Source: RXIX01 sp003989075 (GTDB lineage Bacteria > Pseudomonadota > Gammaproteobacteria > Competibacterales > Competibacteraceae). From it: a stretch of 25,737 bases of DNA. How positions within the stretch are numbered: the stretch's first letter is position 1; each line of letters opens with the position of its first letter. A program made the translations under genes and the position numbers. Below the pieces are notes generated by a model. That model saw only the letters and a program-made list of their open reading frames with translations, was not told the DNA's origin and ran no database searches. The DNA is taken from the NCBI GenBank assembly GCA_029780415.1, contig JAKOYN010000017.1, positions 1 through 25,737 on the forward strand. The letters are read 5' to 3'. Shown piece after piece: positions 21,481 through 25,737 of this stretch.

Positions 21481-24400
21481 GAATTCTCGCTATTCGCGGC
21501 CGGAATCTGGCCTCACTGGCGGGTGAATTTGCCCTGTGCTTCCACGAGGAGCCGCTGAATGGCGCCGGCCTGTTCACGATCTGCGGCCCGACGGGCGCCG
21601 GCAAAAGCACTCTGCTCGATGCGCTATGCCTGGCGCTGTACGACCAGACACCGCGCCTGTGCCACGCCACCAGCAAGAATGCAAATGTGCCCGATGTCGG
21701 CACTGACACGTTGACTCCGCAGGATTCGCGCAATCTGCTGCGCCGGGGCACCGGTGACGGTTTCGCCGAAGTCGACTTCATCGGCAACGATGGCCACGGC
21801 TACCGGGCGCGCTGGAGCGTGCGGCGGGCACGTGGCAAGGCGAACGGCAGGCTGCAAAGCACCGAAATGCTGCTGCACCGGCTTGATGACCAGGGTCAGC
21901 CCATCGAGCGCATCGGCGGAGTCAAGACCGAGGTAACGCATGCGATCCGCCAATGCATCGGTCTGGATTTCGCCCAGTTCACCCGTGCCGTGCTGTTGGC
22001 ACAAAACGAATTCGCTGCCTTTCTCAAAGCCAAGGACGACGAGCGGGCGGCATTGCTGGAAACACTGACCGGCCTGGATATCTACACCAGCATATCGATC
22101 CGCGCCTTCGAGCGCGCCAAGGCCGAACAGCAGGCACTGGAGGAACTGCAGCGGCAATGCGCCGGACAGCAGCCGCTGGACGAGGATGCCCGCGCCACGC
22201 TGGAACAGGCCCTGCGCGAGGCCCGCGCCACCGTGAGCGCCCTGCTGCAGCGCAAAGCCGAACTGGAAAACCAGCAGCGCTGGCATCAGCGCTGGCAGGA
22301 GCTGCAACAGCAGGAACAGCAGGCCTTGGCCGGCGAGAGCGCCGCGCGCACCCGCTGCGAAGCCGCCGAGCCGCAGCGCCAATATGTGAACCGGGTCGAA
22401 GCAGTGCAGGATGCCCGGCCACTGTCGGCGAATCTTGAGCGCGCTACAGCCGAGTGTGAGCACTGCCAGCGTGCCGTGCAGACCAGCACACAGCAGCGTG
22501 ACGCCCTGCACCAGCAGCAGGCAGTGGCCAAAGCGGCCTGCGATCAGGCCGCGCAGGCGCTGGCCGCCCGCGAACAGCAGCGCCTCGATGCCCGTGCCGA
22601 TCTGGAGCGCGCCCGCACTCTCGACAGCGAAATCAGGGCGCTCGTGCCCGGTCACCAGACTGCGCAACAGGAGCAGCGCCAGGCTGAACAGACTGCAGAA
22701 ACCGCCCGGCAGGAACTGGCCACACGACAGGCGGAACGCCAGCAACTGGATCAGCAGATGCAAACCACCCGCACCTGGCTGGCGAAACATCAGCCCTTGC
22801 GCCTGCTCGCCGGGGACTGGCCACGCTGGGACGTGCTGCTCAGCCAGGCGGCACGCCTGCACAGCGATCTGCAGACAGCACAGCAGCAGACCCTTGCCAG
22901 CCAGCAGGAGGCGCTGCGCACCGGGCAGGCACTGGATCAGGCCAACGCACACTGCACCCAGGCTGAGGCAATGCTCGCAGCGGCGGAAGCCCGGTTACAG
23001 AGCATATTGGCTGAACTGGCCGGCTTCGATGACGAAACACTGGCAGCCCGCCGGCAGGCCGCGCAACAGCGCGCCGATCAATTGGCCACGGCCCGGCAGC
23101 TCTGGGAAACGCTCGATGCCGCCCGCACCCAGCAGCGCCGGCTGGACGACGAGCAGCGCACCCGCCGCGAACAGCGCGCCCGGGCGGATGGCATTTTGCA
23201 GCAGCTCGCCGCCGAACAGCCCGTCCTCAAGGCCCGTCTGGAACAGGCCGAAAAAGCACTGCAGCTCGCCGAGATTGCCTGCGCCGATACTGCGGAAAAC
23301 CTGCGCAAGCATCTGGAATCCGGCTCGCCCTGCCCGGTGTGCGGCGCGACCGCACATCCCTACGCTGACGGGTCAGCGCCTTCCCGCACCCTGCTCACTC
23401 ACCTTGACGCGGAAGTACGGCAGTACCGCGATGCATTGCATCAACTGCTCACCCAGCGGGCCACGCAACAGACCCAGCGCGACCACGATCACCAGCGGCT
23501 GGCGATTCTGGATCGGGAACAGGCGCTACTGAATGCGGAGGTGCAGCGCTATCAGGCCAACTGGGATGCACAACCGCTGGCGGCGGAACTGCAGGCCCGC
23601 GCCGCCACGGACACGCCGCACTGGCTGGCCGAACAGCAGCAGCAAGCCCGCCACACACTGGACGAACTCGCGCAACAGGAAAACACACGGCGCCAGCTCG
23701 CCCGGCAGCGCGATGACGCCCGGAAAACCCGTGATCAGGCACAGCAGCAGCATCTAAATGCGCGCGAGGCCCTGAACGCGGCCCGGATCGCTCACGAGCG
23801 GGCCACGCAGGCCGTACACAGCGCCGCCCAGCAGCAGGAAGACTGCAAGCGGCAGCGGGACGAGCGCCTTGATGCCCTGAACGCGGCTTTTGCCGGTCAT
23901 GACTGGCGACCGCTGTGGCAGGCCGATCCGCAGCAGTTTCACACTCAGCGCCAGCAACGGGTCGAAGAATGGCAGCGGCAAAGCGCCGCACTGGACCAGC
24001 AGCAACAGCAGCTCGGTGCGCTCGACATCGAAATCAGCACCCAGAGCGCGGGCGTCGCCGACAAGCTCGCCCAGCAGCAACGCATCACCGCACACTTTCA
24101 GCAGACTGATCGTGAATTACAAGATCGGCGTCAGCAGCGCCAGGCCCTGTTCGGCGGACTCGAAGTGGCGAGCGTGGAAGGGCGACTCGATCAGGCGATT
24201 CGGGACGCACGTGCCCTGTATGAACAGCGCGAACAAAGGCTGCAACAGGCCAGCCAGCGCCGGATCAGCGCCGATACCACGCTGCAGCGGGAGCAGGAAA
24301 CGCTTGCCGTACGCCAGCAGGCGCTGCAACAGGCCACGACGGCCCTGCAGCACTGGCTCGCCGCTTTCAATACCCGCCATGCCCATGAACCGCTCGACTC

Positions 24401-25223
24401 CGGCGCGCTGCACACCCTGCTCGCTCATGACAGTGCCTGGCTGAGGGCGCAACGCGAGTTATTGCAGGAGCTGGCGCAGGCAGTCAGTCAGCAGGAAGCC
24501 GTGCTGCGCGAACGCCGGGCGCAACGGCAACAGCATGAACAGCAGCGCGCCGGCGCGGCGGAGCTGGATGCGGTGCTGGCTGAGCATCTGCAGATTCAGG
24601 ATCGGCTGGCCGACGCACAGCGGCAGACTGCCGAAGCCGAACTGCATCTGCGCCAGGATGATGAGCGACGCGGGAAAAACCGCGAGCTGCAGGAACGCAT
24701 CAGCCAGCAGGACGCCGTGGCCCGGCTGTGGGGGCAGTTGAGCGATCTGATCGGTTCGGCGGACGGTAAAAAATTCCGTAATCAGGCCCAGCAGTACACG
24801 CTTGATGTGCTGCTCAAAAATGCCAATCACCATCTACGTGATGTCGCGCGCCGCTATCGCCTGGAGCGCATCCCGGACACGCTGGATCTGATGGTGGTTG
24901 ATCAGGATATGGGCGACGAAACCCGCTCGGTGCATTCCCTGTCCGGCGGCGAATCCTTTCTGGTGTCACTGGCGCTGGCACTGGGCTTGGCATCATTGTC
25001 GTCAAACCGGGTGCGGGTGGAATCACTGTTCATCGATGAGGGCTTTGGCAGCCTCGACGCCGATACGCTGCAGGTAGCAATGGCTGCGCTCGACAGCCTG
25101 CAGGCACAGGGACGCAAGGTCGGGGTGATTTCCCATGTGCAGGAGATGACCGAGCGCATCGGCGTGCAGATTCATGTGCAGCGCGAGTCCAGCGGGCAAA
25201 GCCGGGTCGAGGTGCGCGGCTGA
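21477..25223 (+). CDS. sbcC: DNA repair exonuclease SbcCD, ATPase subunit SbcC
   Basis: 1248 residues, an SMC-like Rad50 homologue. The Walker A motif is GPTGAGKST (37-45). Two very long Gln/Arg/Ala-rich coiled-coil arms flank the zinc hook CPVC (619-622) at mid-length. The C-terminal lobe has the ABC signature LSGGES (about 1155), Walker B LFIDEGFGSLD (about 1185) and a D-loop. Dimerisation through the hook and ATP-driven closure control the SbcD nuclease. The length is slightly above E. coli SbcC (1048) because the arms are longer, which is common among homologues. It ends 15 bases from a convergent gene. Confidence 0.96.
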   Translation: MRILAIRGRNLASLAGEFALCFHEEPLNGAGLFTICGPTGAGKSTLLDALCLALYDQTPRLCHATSKNANVPDVGTDTLTPQDSRNLLRRGTGDGFAEVDFIGNDGHGYRARWSVRRARGKANGRLQSTEMLLHRLDDQGQPIERIGGVKTEVTHAIRQCIGLDFAQFTRAVLLAQNEFAAFLKAKDDERAALLETLTGLDIYTSISIRAFERAKAEQQALEELQRQCAGQQPLDEDARATLEQALREARATVSALLQRKAELENQQRWHQRWQELQQQEQQALAGESAARTRCEAAEPQRQYVNRVEAVQDARPLSANLERATAECEHCQRAVQTSTQQRDALHQQQAVAKAACDQAAQALAAREQQRLDARADLERARTLDSEIRALVPGHQTAQQEQRQAEQTAETARQELATRQAERQQLDQQMQTTRTWLAKHQPLRLLAGDWPRWDVLLSQAARLHSDLQTAQQQTLASQQEALRTGQALDQANAHCTQAEAMLAAAEARLQSILAELAGFDDETLAARRQAAQQRADQLATARQLWETLDAARTQQRRLDDEQRTRREQRARADGILQQLAAEQPVLKARLEQAEKALQLAEIACADTAENLRKHLESGSPCPVCGATAHPYADGSAPSRTLLTHLDAEVRQYRDALHQLLTQRATQQTQRDHDHQRLAILDREQALLNAEVQRYQANWDAQPLAAELQARAATDTPHWLAEQQQQARHTLDELAQQENTRRQLARQRDDARKTRDQAQQQHLNAREALNAARIAHERATQAVHSAAQQQEDCKRQRDERLDALNAAFAGHDWRPLWQADPQQFHTQRQQRVEEWQRQSAALDQQQQQLGALDIEISTQSAGVADKLAQQQRITAHFQQTDRELQDRRQQRQALFGGLEVASVEGRLDQAIRDARALYEQREQRLQQASQRRISADTTLQREQETLAVRQQALQQATTALQHWLAAFNTRHAHEPLDSGALHTLLAHDSAWLRAQRELLQELAQAVSQQEAVLRERRAQRQQHEQQRAGAAELDAVLAEHLQIQDRLADAQRQTAEAELHLRQDDERRGKNRELQERISQQDAVARLWGQLSDLIGSADGKKFRNQAQQYTLDVLLKNANHHLRDVARRYRLERIPDTLDLMVVDQDMGDETRSVHSLSGGESFLVSLALALGLASLSSNRVRVESLFIDEGFGSLDADTLQVAMAALDSLQAQGRKVGVISHVQEMTERIGVQIHVQRESSGQSRVEVRG

Positions 25224-25238
25224 CAGGCCGGCAGCGCT

Positions 25239-25737
25239 TCAGGCCGCCAATCCCGCCACCACCCCGGTCAGCACCAGCGGCAGCGTCACCAAGGCCAGCG
25301 CCGTCTCCACGGTGACGATGGCCGCGATCAGTGGCGCATCACCGCCCATTTGCCGCGCCAGGATATAAGCGGTCGATGCGCCCGGCAGCGCCGCGAAACT
25401 GATCAGCACCGCCGTTTCCAACGCACCGGCCCCAAGCAGCGCGCACAGCAGCGCGGCCAGCAACGGCAGGCCCAGCAACTTCAGCGCGCTCGCCGCGACC
25501 AGCAATCCCGGTCGGCGCAAACCCTCCAGATGCAAGCCCGCGCCTACCGCCAGCAGGCCCAGCGGCAGCGCTGCCCGCGCCAGAACCTCCAGCAGGGCCG
25601 CCGTACCCCAGGGCAAGCCGACACCGCTCAGGCTCAGCGCAATTCCCGCCAGACAGGCCAGAATCAGCGGATTGCGCATCAGGCCGCGCGTCACCCCGCC
25701 CAACGTCGCCGTTCCACCGGCATGCATGCTCAGCACC
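25239..25737 (-). CDS. AEC (auxin efflux carrier) family transporter, C-terminal part, cut by the right edge
   Basis: Only the last 166 codons are visible; the frame stays open to the window end, so the N-terminal half lies outside. About five hydrophobic segments are present. RNPLILACLAGIALSLSG, LARAALPLGLLAVGAGL and ALPGASTAYILARQMGGD are typical of the second half of AEC permeases, which export or import small organic acids such as malate or malonate. The substrate cannot be inferred. The gene converges on sbcC with a 15-base gap and no terminator hairpin between them. Confidence 0.85.
   Translation of the reverse strand, partial: VLSMHAGGTATLGGVTRGLMRNPLILACLAGIALSLSGVGLPWGTAALLEVLARAALPLGLLAVGAGLHLEGLRRPGLLVAASALKLLGLPLLAALLCALLGAGALETAVLISFAALPGASTAYILARQMGGDAPLIAAIVTVETALALVTLPLVLTGVVAGLAA

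Noticed and set aside
21477..25223. Dense CAG/GCAG triplets in sbcC that might be a trinucleotide repeat
   Set aside because: They encode Gln/Ala in the coiled-coil arms and are not tandem; this is normal for GC-rich sbcC genes.

Overview
The window is a GC-rich chromosomal segment that reads as gammaproteobacterial. HrpA, TypA/BipA, a CspA-type cold-shock protein, SbcD-SbcC and a SatP-type acetate transporter are all present and look intact. I cannot name the genus. The acetate permease next to a periplasmic Cache protein would suit an environmental acetate user, but that is only inference. There are no rRNA or tRNA genes, CRISPR arrays or prophage genes that I can see.

Layout. Bases 1-104 hold the extreme C-terminus of a TnpB (IS200/IS605 family) and its right-end hairpin. 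A reverse-strand lipoprotein follows (130-858). Bases 990-5233 form a forward operon: a vWA protein, a PP2C phosphatase, a Hanks-type kinase with Zn-knuckle, membrane and helix-hairpin-helix parts (the YegL/YegK/YegI or 'TerY-P' triad), and a TetR regulator. hrpA runs on the reverse strand to about 9184. Its divergent partner is a cold-shock gene with a structured leader, followed by typA (9741-11555).

Bases 11734-12639 encode an orphan protein with a His/Cys pattern like caspase-fold peptidases. SatP and Cache genes follow (12834-13981) and end at a strong terminator. The reverse-strand pair 17066-14070 encodes a saccharopine-dehydrogenase-like oxidoreductase and an LplT-PlsC fusion. The forward cluster 17205-20146 has two DUF2157-like membrane proteins and then a 297-residue protein that appears to carry the catalytic pattern of class II adenylate cyclase toxins (CyaA / edema factor / ExoY). 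sbcD-sbcC (20230-25223) follow, and a convergent AEC-family transporter is cut by the right edge.

Most remarkable: the standalone class II nucleotidyl-cyclase-like gene at 19253-20146, downstream of two polytopic membrane proteins and with no visible secretion signal. Next come the caspase-like orphan at 11734 and the complete kinase/phosphatase/vWA triad with an attached TetR. All three calls rest on motifs read by eye; no database search was possible.
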